This document shows positions 11,797 through 23,816 of a stretch of 64,000 bases of DNA, piece after piece (position 1 is the first letter of the stretch; each line of letters begins with the position of its first letter). The notes below the pieces were generated by a model. It saw only the letters and a program-made list of their open reading frames with translations. It had not been told where the DNA came from and did not search any database. The translations under genes and the position numbers were made by a program. The stretch is from Scylla paramamosain (Eukaryota; Arthropoda; Malacostraca; Decapoda; Portunidae). The stretch spans positions 8,365,467-8,429,466 of the forward strand of contig NC_087191.1 of assembly GCF_035594125.1 (NCBI RefSeq). The letters run 5' to 3'.

Positions 11797-12091
11797 GCCA
11801 CGCAGGAAGATGCGTTCCTTCCAGGAAAGTTCCTTTAAAGTCAGAAACGCTGAAGTTGCACTGCTTACTGCGCTTCTTTTTCGGCAGCTTGCGGTACCGG
11901 CCGCAATACCACACACGCCTGTCACTGCGCAGCTTACACGGCGTGTGGCACTCGGGACACTCGACTGCAGTGGGTAAAACGCCGTGTTCCCTCAAGAACT
12001 GGTAGCACAAGTCGTCTTTGCGGTGAAACGTAGCGATGAAGAGCCAATAATCAAATTTGCAACCAGCACAAGTAACGTCAACAGTACCCAT
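11795..12091 (-). CDS. First exon of an ISXO2/Merlin-like transposase (partial, 99 aa)
   Basis: ATG at 12091 (MGTVDV); the longer frame upstream begins with GTG and is not used. The 99 codons end in THLPAWQ at a donor-like CAG|gttagg, phase 0. The segment has the N-terminal zinc-ribbon layout of ISXO2/IS1016-type (Merlin superfamily) transposases: CPECHTPC, then WYCGRY, KQCNFSVSDFKGTFLE. No downstream DDE/D domain exon was found at lower coordinates, where the (TTAGG)n array and an unrelated (GA)n follow, so the copy is truncated or its remaining exons are gone. It could alternatively be a domesticated host gene of this family, which is common in crustaceans. Family assignment is from motif memory. 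Confidence 0.55.
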
Positions 12092-12884
12092 GGCGGAAGT
12101 GACCGGAAGCGGTGTGCACACACCTGCCCGCACAGCTTATGGGTACTTATAGAGACATCCTATTGGTGCAACTCGTGGTGTTAAGTGGTGGTAGCACGTG
12201 ATTGGCCCGAGGAATTATAGACACAGTGACCCTATCCAGCAGCTACCCACAATTCAAAGCATTAAACAACTGAAGTTCAGGCAACAATACACCATTTATG
12301 TTTACCTGTGGACTTAGAAAAAGTTGAGAGCGCTGTGCATTCCCAGGCCTATTGTGGCGTTATTATTAATTTCCGACAAGTAGTGTAATCATTAGAAATT
12401 ATGTGAATAGTGAGAACAAAATGAGGTAGTTATTACCACGTAGTGTGTAATGGCTTAAACTATAATAATACCGAAATTAGCCAATGCGAGAGATTGTTTT
12501 ATACTTTCAAGAGTAAAACAAGACTAATTTACAATATGAAACCAAAACATCTCATTAATCCCAAACAAACATACTAAGGTCAAAGTGTCATCTCCCACCA
12601 CACACCCGAACACCAAGCCACAACACGTAAACATGACCCAATATGATCTTTCCTGACCCTCCCTCCTCCCGCCCGCTCCCCGATACCGCCTCACAACACA
12701 CACATCTCATTAATAACACGCTGATATAACACAGACTCTACCTGTATTGGCGTGTGTTTGACCTGTGCGGACGTGTGTGGGGGCGCGGCGTGCAGGGGAA
12801 CGGCGTGAGGGAGGGTATAAAGAAAGATATGAGGGGAATGGTTTAAAGGGAAGGTTTAAAGGTACCAACTTGCTGCTGTGACAA

Positions 12885-13300
12885 TAACAAACCCGCGCGC
12901 TGTTGCCAGTTCGTCTTTTACTAGTTTTGTTTATTTATTTCTTTTTTGTTTTTCATGATAAAAAAATATATAAAATTTAATAATGTAAAGTAAAAGTGGT
13001 CGTATTATCGACTTTTCTTATGTATTTCATCATTTCTTGAGGCAATAACAGAGTGCTGTTGCCATGATATTTTACTGGTCTTATTTATTTGGCTTTCTTG
13101 GTGGCTAATGATTGAAAAGGACATGAAAACTACTCTCTCTAATTATATGAAATAAAAGTGATCTTAAAGTCTACTGCTTTTATCCATTTGCTTCCTGTCT
13201 GAGGTAAAAACATACTTGCGCGGTGTTGCCATATCTTATTTTACTAGTCTGATTTATTTATTTATATTTTTTGTTCCCGATGATCGAAAAGTTTATGACG
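12885..13300. repeat. Degenerate ~150-bp tandem repeat, three copies
   Basis: Units near 12890, 13040 and 13205 share G(C/T)G(C/G)TGTTGCCA, TTTTACTAGTCT/TTTTACTGGTCT and TTATTTATTT. Non-coding. Confidence 0.6.
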
Positions 13301-13734
13301 AAATACTCCTTTTCATAACATAGAATAAAAAGGATATCAGATACTTCAATATACGTACCTAATTACCTGATTCATTAATTTTCTCATCACACTTATTTTT
13401 CCACTTGCAGACTGATTTCCTTGTATTTTAATAGTTATACCTGGGAAGGAACATAATTGCTACTATTACTACTAGTACAATCTCTCGCCTTTCCTGCATC
13501 TCCTCACTTTCAGATCGATTACCTCGTATATTTCAATGAAAAGTCCTGGGAAAGAATGCAACAACTACTACTATAACTAGACTACCATCAATACTATTCA
13601 AAAACGATTACTACCATTACTACCCCTCCCGACACAAGGAGAGCCAACCAAACACGCATCACTTTCCATTCTTTAATCACGTCACACTGAACACAAGAGG
13701 CAAATGACACATGAATATTAAAATGTACAAATAA

Positions 13735-14240
13735 TATCTTTTACGTAGATTTGTATTTGTTACCAGTCTAGTCTTGCATCCTACGCCTAGTTAAATTTTC
13801 CTGTTAATCTTTTCATTGTTATATTACATTTACCTTCCTTAACTAATAATATCTTTCACCAGGAATAATGATTACGAGAGTAGCGTATTTAGTTATAATC
13901 TATAGTTTTAGTTTCTAGTTAACTTTCTATGTAGTAATGAAGCTACATAATTTCAGTTATATATGATTTTTTTCCTAAACTTATCTTTCAACAGGAACAA
14001 ACAGTGAACAGAGTATTAATTTTGGCTTATCTAGTCTTATATTCTACCTGTACTTGCACTAACAAAGCTGCCCTAATATTTTTTTCACTGTTGACACATC
14101 ATTCCTTACGTAATACTAATAAATGCAATATACTTCACCAGGAATAATGATAAACAGTGACCAAAGCATTAATTACCAGTCTGGTCTTGTATTCTACCTG
14201 TACCTTCACTAACCTAACCTACTAATCTTTTCACTTCTAT
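13735..14240. repeat. Degenerate tandem repeat around ACCAGTCT(A/G)GTCTTG
   Basis: Recurring blocks TTACCAGTCTAGTCTTGCAT, CACCAGGAATAATGAT and TTCACTAACCTAACC with unequal spacing of roughly 100-270 bp. No coding potential seen between 12100 and 15960 apart from repeats. Confidence 0.5.
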
Positions 14241-14639
14241 TCATCACATTCACTGCACCAACATGTCCACCTTCATTACATCCTTGCCTTAATCTCTTAC
14301 TTTTTCACCTCATATCACCTCTCGTAGTCAATCCCTCTGGTAATCTTTTCACTTTTAATGACTTGGCACCAATATTTTCACTTGCATTTCATCATTCTTG
14401 CCTTATTCATCTCTTACTGTTCACCTTAAGCTTCCACATTAAAATACAGTCATGTCTCAGCCGCTCAACGACTCTTGAAGCAATGCCTCCCTGTCTCTTT
14501 TGTAATCAGTGTGAAGACGAGTGTTGGCAAGGCTGTTTCAGTGTCTTATGAAGGATACAGGATATACATTAATGTTTCTGTATATTTGGCTGGGTATACA
14601 TTAGTTAGCTGGTTGAATTTGCACTGAGGTTACTACTGT

Positions 14640-14804
14640 TTCTACTACTACTGTTGTTACTATTACTACTACTACTACAGATTTCTACATAACATTTGGA
14701 ACCATGATGTTACAAAGAATTATCACTACTACTACTACTATTACTATTATTACTACTACAAATTTCTACATAACATTTGGAACCACAATATTACAAAGGG
14801 TAAA

Positions 14805-14836
<32 letters not shown>

Positions 14837-14935
14837 TAATAACTCAAGATTACTACGACTATTATTATTACAACTGATGCTTACTTCTACATAGCATTTG
14901 AAATCACAATACTACACACCTTAATGCATAAAGGT

Positions 14936-14978
<43 letters not shown>

Positions 14979-14985
14979 CGTATTA
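14640..14985. repeat. Tandem ~110-bp unit combining (ACT)n and a unique spacer
   Basis: Three units of (ACT)n followed by ATTTCTACATAACATTTGGA and CACAATATTACAAA. The last ACT tract runs to about 14980. Confidence 0.75.
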
Positions 14986-15063
14986 CAATCTAAAAAAAAT
15001 AAAAAATTACAACTATATTTCAACACTACAAACAACACAATGAAACAAATAAACCAAAAGCAA

Positions 15064-15118
15064 GCAAACAAACAAACAAACAAACAAACAAACAAACAAA
15101 CAAACAAACAAACAAACA
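15064..15118. repeat. (CAAA)n microsatellite
   Basis: About 13 CAAA units. Confidence 0.95.
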
Positions 15119-15413
15119 GACACACCACTGACAACCATTTCACTGTATGAACAAATTGCATGACTCACTGTTGAAAAAATAAACAAACACAACAGAAAGA
15201 AAACAAAATAGATTAAAAGTAAAGTGAAAATAAATAAACAAAAAAAATTGCTGTATTAAAAAAAAAAAAAATAAAAAAAAAAATAAATGAATAAAAACAC
15301 ATTCACTAGGAAAAACGTATGCAAAAAAAATTGACTTATGATTAAAATTAATACAAATATACAATTGAGACTTGAATAAACCACAATGTGAAAAAAAAGG
15401 AAAAAATGTTAAG

Positions 15414-15534
<121 letters not shown>

Positions 15535-15604
15535 AACTACATTCATTATACAAACACTAACTCAAAATTTTCTATTAAACTCTACAGGTCACCAGTGAGA
15601 ATTT

Positions 15605-15644
<40 letters not shown>

Positions 15645-15962
15645 CACTCTCCCTCTTGGTCACTATTCTTACAAGTATTCTTAATTTATATTTCTAACAC
15701 CACTATCACAGAAGCCAAAAATATATACAGCACCGGTGTATGAAAGAAATACAACACTTAAGGGGGGGGGAGGGGGTGTTGTATGTTGTATTAATCTATT
15801 CTTATTTTTTACTCCTTTATTTTCCTTCTTTTATATTCAGTTCATCAGTTTTCTGTATGATTAAACTATTATATTATTTTTTTTTGCTTCTTCATTCTCT
15901 TTCTTTATTATTCAGTTTATTTTTCTTCTTCATCATTCACTTGTATTCACTTTTCCTTATTT

Positions 15963-17609
15963 TTATTCGCTTACTCCTGTTTCCTCTCCTTCTTCCTGTC
16001 TTATTAGTTCTTCTCCTTTTCCTCCTTCATTCTCTTCACCATCACCCATTTCTTTCACTTTCCATTTCTCCTCACTCACTCCCTTCTCTTCCTCGTCCTC
16101 CTCCTCCTCCTCCTCATCATCATTATCACCATCACTATCATTCTTGCCTTCTTCTTTCTTTGCTACTAAATCCACACTCACTTTCTCCTCTCCTTCAGAA
16201 CCCTCCTCCTTTACCTTCCACTTCTCCTCCTCCTCCTCCTCCTCCTCCTGGTCATTCCCCTCACTCAATCTCCCATTACCAACACTCAGCTCTCCATCAC
16301 TAGCTCCCCCATCTGAGCCCCTCATGAGCACCGTATCCTGGACTAAGAGACAGGTGTGGGGTACAAGGCCATTCTGCATGGGGTACACCTGTCCACAGTC
16401 CACACAGCTCGTTAGGCTCAGGTCAGAGTGCAGGTGTGTGTGTTGAAGGAGGTCGGCGCGGTGACAGAACGCCTTGCCGCAAACCTCGCACTCAAACTTG
16501 CTCTGTCCAACTGTGTGGCGCAGAAGGGAGCTCTTGCAGGTGAATGTTCTGCCACAGTTTGCACACTCGCAGTCCTCCGCCGTGTGCGTCTGTTTGTGTG
16601 AACGTAGCTCCTTTTTCGACGGGAAGAGCTGGCCACATCTGACGCACTCGAACCGCCTCCCTTCATCATGTGTCAGGGAGTGTTTCTTCAGCGAGCTCTT
16701 CTGCGTGAACAGCTTGCCACACTTCTCACACTGGTGCTTGCGGATGTCCTGGTGCGTGAGGGCGTGGATGTCCCGCACCCCCTTCTGCGTGAAAGCCTTG
16801 CCACACACGTCACAGGAGTACTTCTTTATCCCTGAGTGAATCAGGAGGTGTTGGTTCAAATTGTTCTTCTTATTGAATCCCTTCCCACACACCTCACACA
16901 CATACTCCCTTGCGTCTGTGTGGCCAAGCATGTGCTGCCCCAACGCTGACTTCTGTATGTACGCCTTGCCACACACAGGACACACATAGTTTCTCTCGCC
17001 CGTGTGTGTCATGAGGTGCTTTCCAAGGTTACATTTCTGCGAGAAGCACTTGCCACACTCGTCACACTTGAATTTCTTGTAGCCAGTGTGGACGGCCGCA
17101 TGCTTGCTGAGGGAGGAGCGCAGACCGAACACTTTCCCACACTCCTGGCACTCGAACTTCCTCTCCCCCATGTGAAATGCAATGTGTTTGTTCAAAATGC
17201 TCTGTGCCGCGAATAGTTTCCCGCACATCTCGCACTTGAAGTTCTTCTCGGTGACGTGGGTGTACTTGTGAGCCGTCAGCGTGCCCTTCTCGGTGAACGC
17301 TCGGCCGCACACGTCACACTTGAACCTCTTCTCCCCGGTGTGTATCAGGATGTGCTTGGTGAGTGTGCTCTTGTCGGTGAACTGCTTGCCACACTCCCAA
17401 CACTCATGTTTCTTTATCCCTAAGTGGATGAGTCGGTGCTTCTTCAGACTGCCGCGCTCCGAGAACTTCTTGCCACACACCTCACACTCATGCTTCTTGA
17501 TGCCCGTGTGTGTGAACTTGTGCTTCTTGAGGTTCTGCTTGGAGCTCAGGACCTTGCCACACTCCTCGCACTCAAACTTGGTGATGCGAACTTGTCTCAG
17601 CTCACTCAT
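15963..17609 (-). CDS. C2H2 zinc-finger protein, paralogue of the gene at 8083-9801
   Basis: A single open frame of about 548 aa from ATG at 17609 (MSELRQ); upstream codons start with GTG. It has the same plan as its neighbour: 15 C2H2 modules at residues ~14-415, module 13 lacking its last His (RHTVGQ), a final atypical module CVDCGQVYPMQNGLVPHTC, then LLVQDTVLMR and an acidic tail with two Glu runs (EEEEEEEE and EEEEEEDEEE). Canonical modules include CEVCGKKFSERGSLKKHRLI and CDVCGRAFTEKGTLTAHKYT. Many helix residues differ from the paralogue, so DNA targets probably differ. Upstream (17640-17960) is a 60-bp repeat field. It is probably a tandem duplicate of the other gene, with spliced 5' UTR exons further upstream that I cannot fix. 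Nucleic-acid binding is inferred from the fold family; no other domain is visible. Confidence 0.9.
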   Translation of the reverse strand: MSELRQVRITKFECEECGKVLSSKQNLKKHKFTHTGIKKHECEVCGKKFSERGSLKKHRLIHLGIKKHECWECGKQFTDKSTLTKHILIHTGEKRFKCDVCGRAFTEKGTLTAHKYTHVTEKNFKCEMCGKLFAAQSILNKHIAFHMGERKFECQECGKVFGLRSSLSKHAAVHTGYKKFKCDECGKCFSQKCNLGKHLMTHTGERNYVCPVCGKAYIQKSALGQHMLGHTDAREYVCEVCGKGFNKKNNLNQHLLIHSGIKKYSCDVCGKAFTQKGVRDIHALTHQDIRKHQCEKCGKLFTQKSSLKKHSLTHDEGRRFECVRCGQLFPSKKELRSHKQTHTAEDCECANCGRTFTCKSSLLRHTVGQSKFECEVCGKAFCHRADLLQHTHLHSDLSLTSCVDCGQVYPMQNGLVPHTCLLVQDTVLMRGSDGGASDGELSVGNGRLSEGNDQEEEEEEEEKWKVKEEGSEGEEKVSVDLVAKKEEGKNDSDGDNDDEEEEEEDEEEKGVSEEKWKVKEMGDGEENEGGKGEELIRQEEGEETGVSE

Positions 17610-17639
17610 GGTGCTGGTGTTCCTCAGGGTGCCACACAC

Positions 17640-17960
17640 ACACACACTAGGTTCTTCAGTTCAGACACAGGAAGTAGCCATGACAGCTCCCTCAGTGTTC
17701 CTTCTTCACTTTAGACATGAAAATTTGCCACAACACAGCTGTTTTAGTGTTCCTCAGGGCATGACACACCCTGGCTAGTTTAGACATGGAAAGTAACCCC
17801 AACACACCTTATTTAGTGTTCCTTCTTCAATTCAGACAGAGAAAGTAATTGTAACATGGTTCATTTAGTGTTCCTTCTTCAATTTAGACAAGGGAACAAA
17901 CCACAACACGGCTCATTTAGTGTTCATCGGAGCCACACACACACACACAGTACCTGAAGT
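17640..17960. repeat. ~60-bp tandem repeat upstream of the second zinc-finger gene
   Basis: Five units carrying TTTAGTGTTCCTTCTTCAAT, TTAGACATGGAAAGTAA-like and CAACAC(A/G)(C/G)CT segments, starting beside the start codon. If the 5' UTR or promoter is here, the repeat is part of it. Confidence 0.75.
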
Positions 17961-18484
17961 TTACACATGGGACCTTGGTTATCAGTCCCTACCACAGCAC
18001 AGGTCACTAAACAGTCAGAACATTTCATAACCTTCACCAGAAATGCCCAAATTATCTTAGAAGCTGAATGAAAAATTAAACACCTTATATGCTACACCAG
18101 AAGTACATATATATATAAAAAAGGTCTTTGTACATAAACAAAAACCGCAAACACAGTCTTAATCCTGAACCACAAACATACAAAGCACTTTTTACTTTAG
18201 CTTAAACCCCCCAAAAATATCAATCCTGCACTAGAAACAAACAAACCAATTAACAAGTAAACTAAACACCAGAAAAACAGAGCCTTAATCCTAAACCAGA
18301 CACATACAAGACACTTTCCACCTAAACTAAAAAAATCTTAAAGCCTAAACCATAAACAAGCACTTCACACTTCACACTACAAATTACTGAAGTGTTTCAC
18401 AGGCTCAGTGAGAGGTGACAGAGACACTTAGAGACTCGCTTCCCACTCTCTGTCTCACCTCACGCACTATTAACGTCTAACAAG

Positions 18485-18488
18485 GTGT

Positions 18489-18562
<74 letters not shown>

Positions 18563-18574
18563 TGTGTGTGTGTG
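18485..18574. repeat. (TG)n microsatellite
   Basis: About 45 TG units with one TA interruption. A (GA)n tract follows at 18808-18876 and a short (CA)n at 18939-18961. Confidence 0.95.
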
Positions 18575-18804
18575 TTATATGAAGCACCTCCTCCCTCCCT
18601 GCCTGGCCTGGAGGTGCTGATGTGTGGCTGTGTCTAGGGTGTCTTGTGCTGTTCTTCTCCCTGTGGTTCTCTCCCCTGGTCACCTCCAGTCCCTGTGGGA
18701 AAAGCACAAATGTTAAACAGAAGTAACTGTAATTCAGACAGAAAAAAAACAATAAAAAAATAAATAAAATAAAGTAAGATCAAATGAAAAAACAAAGAGA
18801 TAAT

Positions 18805-18879
<75 letters not shown>

Positions 18880-19069
18880 AAAATCAAGCTCAAAAATTCA
18901 ACTAACTTCACCATTTCATAAACAAGCATCAAAACACACAGACACACACACACACACACACAAACATACAACTATAAATAAAGCAACAAAAGCAAACAAG
19001 ATCAAATAAAAAAAACAAAAATTTCTCCAACAAATAAGTAAGCACAAATCTCACAAGTGTACCTGAATA

Positions 19070-19175
19070 ACTTGACACGGTGGCTTGCATCAACCAGCGG
19101 CCTCAGTGATGACAGGTAAGGGTGACCACGTGACACTCCTGCATGCAAGCCAGACTCCAGTGGTGGGCCATCTCA
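19070..19175 (-). other. Possible non-coding 5' exon
   Basis: On the minus strand this stretch ends in a donor-like TTATTCAG|gtacac at its low end. It carries only a short ATG frame of 22 codons, as a 5' UTR exon with a uORF might. A second exon-like segment (acceptor tttcccacag near 18693, minus strand) lies downstream. Both could belong to the second zinc-finger gene, but nothing proves the connection. Confidence 0.2.
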
Positions 19176-19423
19176 AATCTGAAAGGCAAGAGGAAAAATT
19201 AAGGTCTTTAAGTGATATTGGGGTCTTTAAATAGTATTGGGGATCTTTCATCGGTATTGGATTTTTAAGTGTATTAGGTATTTTAAGTGGTATTAGGTCT
19301 TTAAGTGGTAAAAGAGACATAACAAGGGTGACAAACAAAATCTTCAGGGTCAGTAATGAGGATAGGATAAGAATTAACATTTTCAAACTTGATAAACTTA
19401 CATTTCAAAGAGATTGTAAGAAA

Positions 19424-19515
19424 CTGGTCTTCAAACAGAGAGGTGGATGACAGGAAGAGACTCGGTAATCAGGCTGTTAGTGCTGAATCACCAGGGAGCT
19501 TTGAGGGAATACCAC
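19424..19515 (+). mobile_element. CR1-like LINE 3' fragment
   Basis: GGTCTTCAAACAGAGAGGTG and the following TCGGTAATCAGGCTGTTAGTGCT match, in order, the 3' part of the CR1-like element found reverse-complemented at 46100-46240. It ends abruptly after GGGAGCTTTGAG. From 19520 to 20440 there is no recognisable gene. Confidence 0.55.
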
Positions 19516-20439
19516 TACAAGGCACTTAACACACCTGAGATCAAAACCTAATCTTAAGACAGTTAATTAATACTACTCTCACTTAACACACCTGGGATCA
19601 TCTTAGTCTAACCCTCTCATGACTCAGGAGTTAAAAAGTAGTGAGGAACTGGACTAAGACTGGTTAATTAATACTACAAGGCACTGAACACACCCAAGAT
19701 GAAAACCTAATCTGAGGATGACTTAGGAATTAAAAAAAATAGTGAGGAATTGGACTAGCACTCCCCACCTGGCTACACTGACATAACTCATTCACCCAAC
19801 ACACCTGAATTAACGCAAGCCTTACGTAACTTTGCCCTCTGATGAATACATTGACGAGTTATAGAGTTAAAACTAGCGAGGAATTGAACACCCGTCATCT
19901 GATCACCTCAACCAACACCACTCTCTCACCCAACACACTTGAACTAACAGACCTAACCTAACTCTGAACACACAGACAACTTAAGAATGAAAACAATAGA
20001 GAAGCACCGAGGAATCAAACTAATGCATTCTTACCTTACCCGGCAGAGCAGTTAGCACCACTCACTCTCTCAACATCCCTGAAACACCTGTACTGAACAC
20101 CTGACATCTAGAAGAGCTAATTTACTCACTACATTAAAGATAACACGTCTTCATGTGGTGAAAATGGGAGATAATGTGAATAAAGAAGGCAGACACACTC
20201 ACCTCAGCCTCCCAAACAATAACAAAAGCGCTGGTGCCACGTGTTCGCCTCTCTCCTTCCTGATGCTGATGTGCCACGTCTCTCGTACCTCCAAGGTTTA
20301 TTATACTATATTTTTTGTGAAGGGTAACTATTTTATTCACTATCTTATTCTCCAGTACATGTTTTGAATTTGTTTTGTTTTTGGTGAATTATTATTACAT
20401 ATAAAAAGTACATACAACGAAAGAACGCTTTATTTTAGT

Positions 20440-20664
<225 letters not shown>

Positions 20665-20934
20665 CCCACAAATATGATTTAACAGGAATGAAAACACTTA
20701 AAAAATTCTTAACTATTTTTACAAACAATTTAGAGTTAGTTAAAAGCTGAAAGAAAGAAAGAAAAAAATACATCATGTTACAAACTCTAATTCTGACGGG
20801 ATTATAAATTATCTTGAAGTCCATATATTTAATTTCACAGTAATAATAATGAAAAAAAAAACAGAAATCATAAGAAATTTTTATAATCAGCAAGAACTTA
20901 ATTACGGGTAAAAAAAAAAAAAATCCCTAAATAT

Positions 20935-21501
20935 TGTTACGAAGGCAAGAAAATGTTTGTTTACGCTGTTTAAATCTGGAAGACTGGGCGGCCATGTCAG
21001 GGAGCGGTTAGTTGTGGAGGAGAGACAGAGGGGACACTGAGTCCAGCTCCTTCAGGTGCCTTGCTCCGTCTTCTGCTTCGCTTTTGTGCCCTGTCTGCGC
21101 AGTTGTGATCCCTGTGTACACCTGTGTTGTGAGACACTGACTAGTAAGCGACAGTGACTGTGGTGGTAGCCTGTGACCTGTGATTCAGGGATAAAACTTT
21201 GCAGTGGTGGTGTCTATCCTTCCCCTTGTGCCCTGTCCTGCCCCGTGACCTTGAACTTGTACATGTGGTTTCCATCAATATAAGGCAGCAAAGGATTCCA
21301 GTGTTTGCTTGCACCCTTCCCCTGAGTGCGTGTGAACAGCCAGACAGTAGGGAAATAAACCTGTAAGTCCTGGTTCTAGCTGGGACCCCTCTGTAATAAG
21401 TGGTGCCGCCCCGCCCCGGCACCTGTATCTTCGCCTTAGGAGACGGAGCCAGCAGGTGTGTTCTGGAAGGCCCACTTGGCGAGGAGAGGGGCGACGTGAC
21501 A
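20935..21501 (+). mobile_element. Putative solo LTR (Gypsy-like)
   Basis: Starts TGTTACGAAGG and ends GGGGCGACGTGACA, giving TG..CA ends with an inverted TGT(T/C)ACG pair. Inside, in retroviral order, are a TATA-like ATATAAGGC (about 21279) and an AATAAA (about 21353), spaced as U3/R/U5 would be. GC-rich against AT-rich flanks. I found no clear target-site duplication and no second LTR or pol in the window, so this is a candidate only. Confidence 0.4.
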
Positions 21502-22030
21502 ATAGGATATCAGAAAATTGGACATAAACAACCTCAAAATCAATATATTTAATTTTAAAGAAATATAAAACACTTAAAAATAACGAAATATTCTTAGAAA
21601 CCACGAAGGACCGCTCAAGGTCACAATCAAGGAGACACTCCCCAGACAACCTTCCACTAGCGCTGTGCGGGAACCGGTTCCGGAATCGGTTCCGACGATT
21701 CCGCTAAGCCTTGCTTGGAATCAGTTCCGAGTCTTGGAGCCGGTTCCGCTTAACGGTTCCTCAAGAGTACTGATGGCTGATGCTCGTGAGTTACAAATCA
21801 CAAACAGTTATGCATTGTTTAAAATATGTAATCATGAATATTATTCAGGAAGTTTTAAAAATGTTATCTACAAATGAACGAAATGGAGTGTAAAGGAATG
21901 ACACATGAATAGCGTCCTTTCATTCAGTATTCAAAGAAATCGCATGAATGATATGAAAATATTTCGTTCATGATGGCCAATAGTATGCACTGATTTAGTG
22001 TTAGCATATGCGTAATAGTTTCTTAACACA

Positions 22031-22071
22031 CTGATTGGTAGATGTCCTGTGACGTCATGACGGTATAAATA
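22031..22071 (+). promoter_or_regulatory. CCAAT, CRE and TATA cluster inside the hAT element
   Basis: ATTGG (inverted CCAAT) at ~22034, a perfect CRE palindrome TGACGTCA at 22050-22057 and TATAAATA at 22064-22071, about 300 bp before the transposase ATG at 22371. The spacing suits a Pol II promoter driving the transposase. Function is inferred. Confidence 0.5.
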
Positions 22072-22370
22072 GTAGTGCGCGGCCGGCGACTTGCTCTTAA
22101 GAGCTGAAACTGCTTAAGGCAGAGGGAGTCTGTGACCATTATCCTCATGGGTAAATAAAGACCTTATTTTTTTCAGATACTCAAAATAACTTACTTGCAC
22201 GTTGTACTCCAACCCTTCCTCTCTCACAGTTTTTTTTTTTTTTTTAAGGCAGCGTGCTGAAGGTGCACATATCGCGTTTGTACCTACTTTGCAGCGTCAG
22301 AGCAAAGAGAACGGCGCGGGCCGGCGGAGGCGTACATCTCTCTTATGAAGCCTAAATTTCACGTAAAACA

Positions 22371-23816
22371 ATGGCATCCAAGCGGAATACCACAGCTCCA
22401 GTGTGGACGTGCATGGAACAGACGTCGTTTGACGTCGTTGTATGCTTGGTGTGTAAAGATAAGCTGAAGTACAGTGGAGGTACATCGAACATGATGAAAC
22501 ACCTGCACATCTGACATCCCATTGAATGTGCGGAGTTCAGAAGGATGCAGATATGGAAATTGCTGCCAAACACCCCAGACCATCCACCTCTACTCAACCA
22601 GCACTGATCGAGGCCACCACTAGGGTTCACCCCCATAAGAATGACTCGAATAAAAAGAAAGAATTTGACGCTGTTGTCAGGATGATAGTGGAAGACTTAC
22701 AACCACTATCTGTTGTTGGAGACAAGGTGTTCAAGAGATTAGTAAATGGACTCAACCCCAGATATGACTTGGCAAGTCGCAGAGAGATAGGTTGGACTCT
22801 CTTACCTTCTATTTACAGTATAGAGATAGAGAGAGTCCGTCAAGAGCTGGAGAAAGCTAAACGTATTGCTTTAACAACAGACATATTATGGAGATCCCGA
22901 CAAATAAAAGCATTCATCACAGTGACAGCTCACTACATATCCCCAGAGTGGGCCCTCAAGTCTGCTGTGCTTTTTTTTTTTTTTTTTTTTTATGTAAGAA
23001 GGACACTGGCCAAGGGCAACAGAAATCTAATAAAAAAAAAAAAAATGCCCACTGAAATGCCAGTCCCATAAAAGGGTCAAAGCAGTGGTCAAAAATTGAT
23101 GAATAAGTGTCTTGAAACCTCCCTCTTGAAGGAATTCAAGTCATAGGAAGGTGGAAATACAGAAGCAGGCAGGGAGTTCAAGAGTTTACCAGAGTAAGGG
23201 ATGAATGATTGAGAATACTGGTTAACTCTTGCGTTAGAGAGGTGGACAGAACAGGGGTGAGAGAAAGAAGAGTCTTGTGCAGCGAGGCCGCGGAAGGAGG
23301 GGAGGCATGCAGTTAGCAAGATCAGAAGAGCAGTTAGCATGAAAATAGCGGTAGAAGACAGCTAGATATGCAACATTGCGGCGGTGAGAGAGAGGCTGAA
23401 GACAGTCAGTTAGAGGAGAGGAGTTGAGAAGAAAAGCTTTTGATTCCACCCTGTCTAGAAGAGCAGTATGAGTGGAACACCCCCAGACATGTAAAGCATA
23501 CTCCATACATGGACGGATAAGGCCCTTGTACAGAGTTAGCAGCTGGGGGGGTGAGAGAAACTGGCGGAGACGTCTCAGAACGCCTAACTTCATAGAAGAA
23601 TACTGTTCGTATGGTTAAGTCCCATACAGCAGATAATATTGCAGAAAAGATAAGACTTGTCTACAATAAATGGAACATTTTAGATAAAATTCACTCAAAT
23701 GTGACTGACAATGCTGCTAACATGACTGCAGCAGTAAAACAAGTGAATGTTCGCCACATCCCGTGTCTTGCACACACTTTGAATCTAGTTGTTCAATCAG
23801 GACTCCATTAAGAACA
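22371..23816 (+). pseudogene. hAT transposase pseudogene (BED finger plus partial catalytic region)
   Basis: ATG at 22371 (MASKRNTTAPVW). A BED-type finger follows (CLVCKDKL..TSNMMKHLHI) but a TGA stop sits where the finger should finish (HLHI*HP), at about 22513. The frame then shifts, and coding resumes in another frame through EDLQPLSVVGDKVFKRLVNG and RIALTTDILWRSR (first catalytic Asp region) to EWALKSAV. After the nested LINE, coding resumes at 23611 with SNVTDNAANM and HIPCLAHTLNLVV, typical of the hAT RNase H-like core. The C-terminal catalytic Glu and dimerisation region were not found before the right terminus. Non-functional. Confidence 0.8.
22972..23595 (-). mobile_element. 5'-truncated LINE (family A) inserted in the hAT element
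   Basis: Minus-strand coding for MKLGVLRRLRQFLSPPQL, GLIRPCMEYALHVWG and RRNVAYLAVFYRY, the C-terminal part of ORF2. The same family is on the plus strand at 42340-42960. The poly(T) at 22972-22990 is the reverse-complemented poly(A) tail. It interrupts the hAT reading frame after LKSAVL. Confidence 0.85.
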
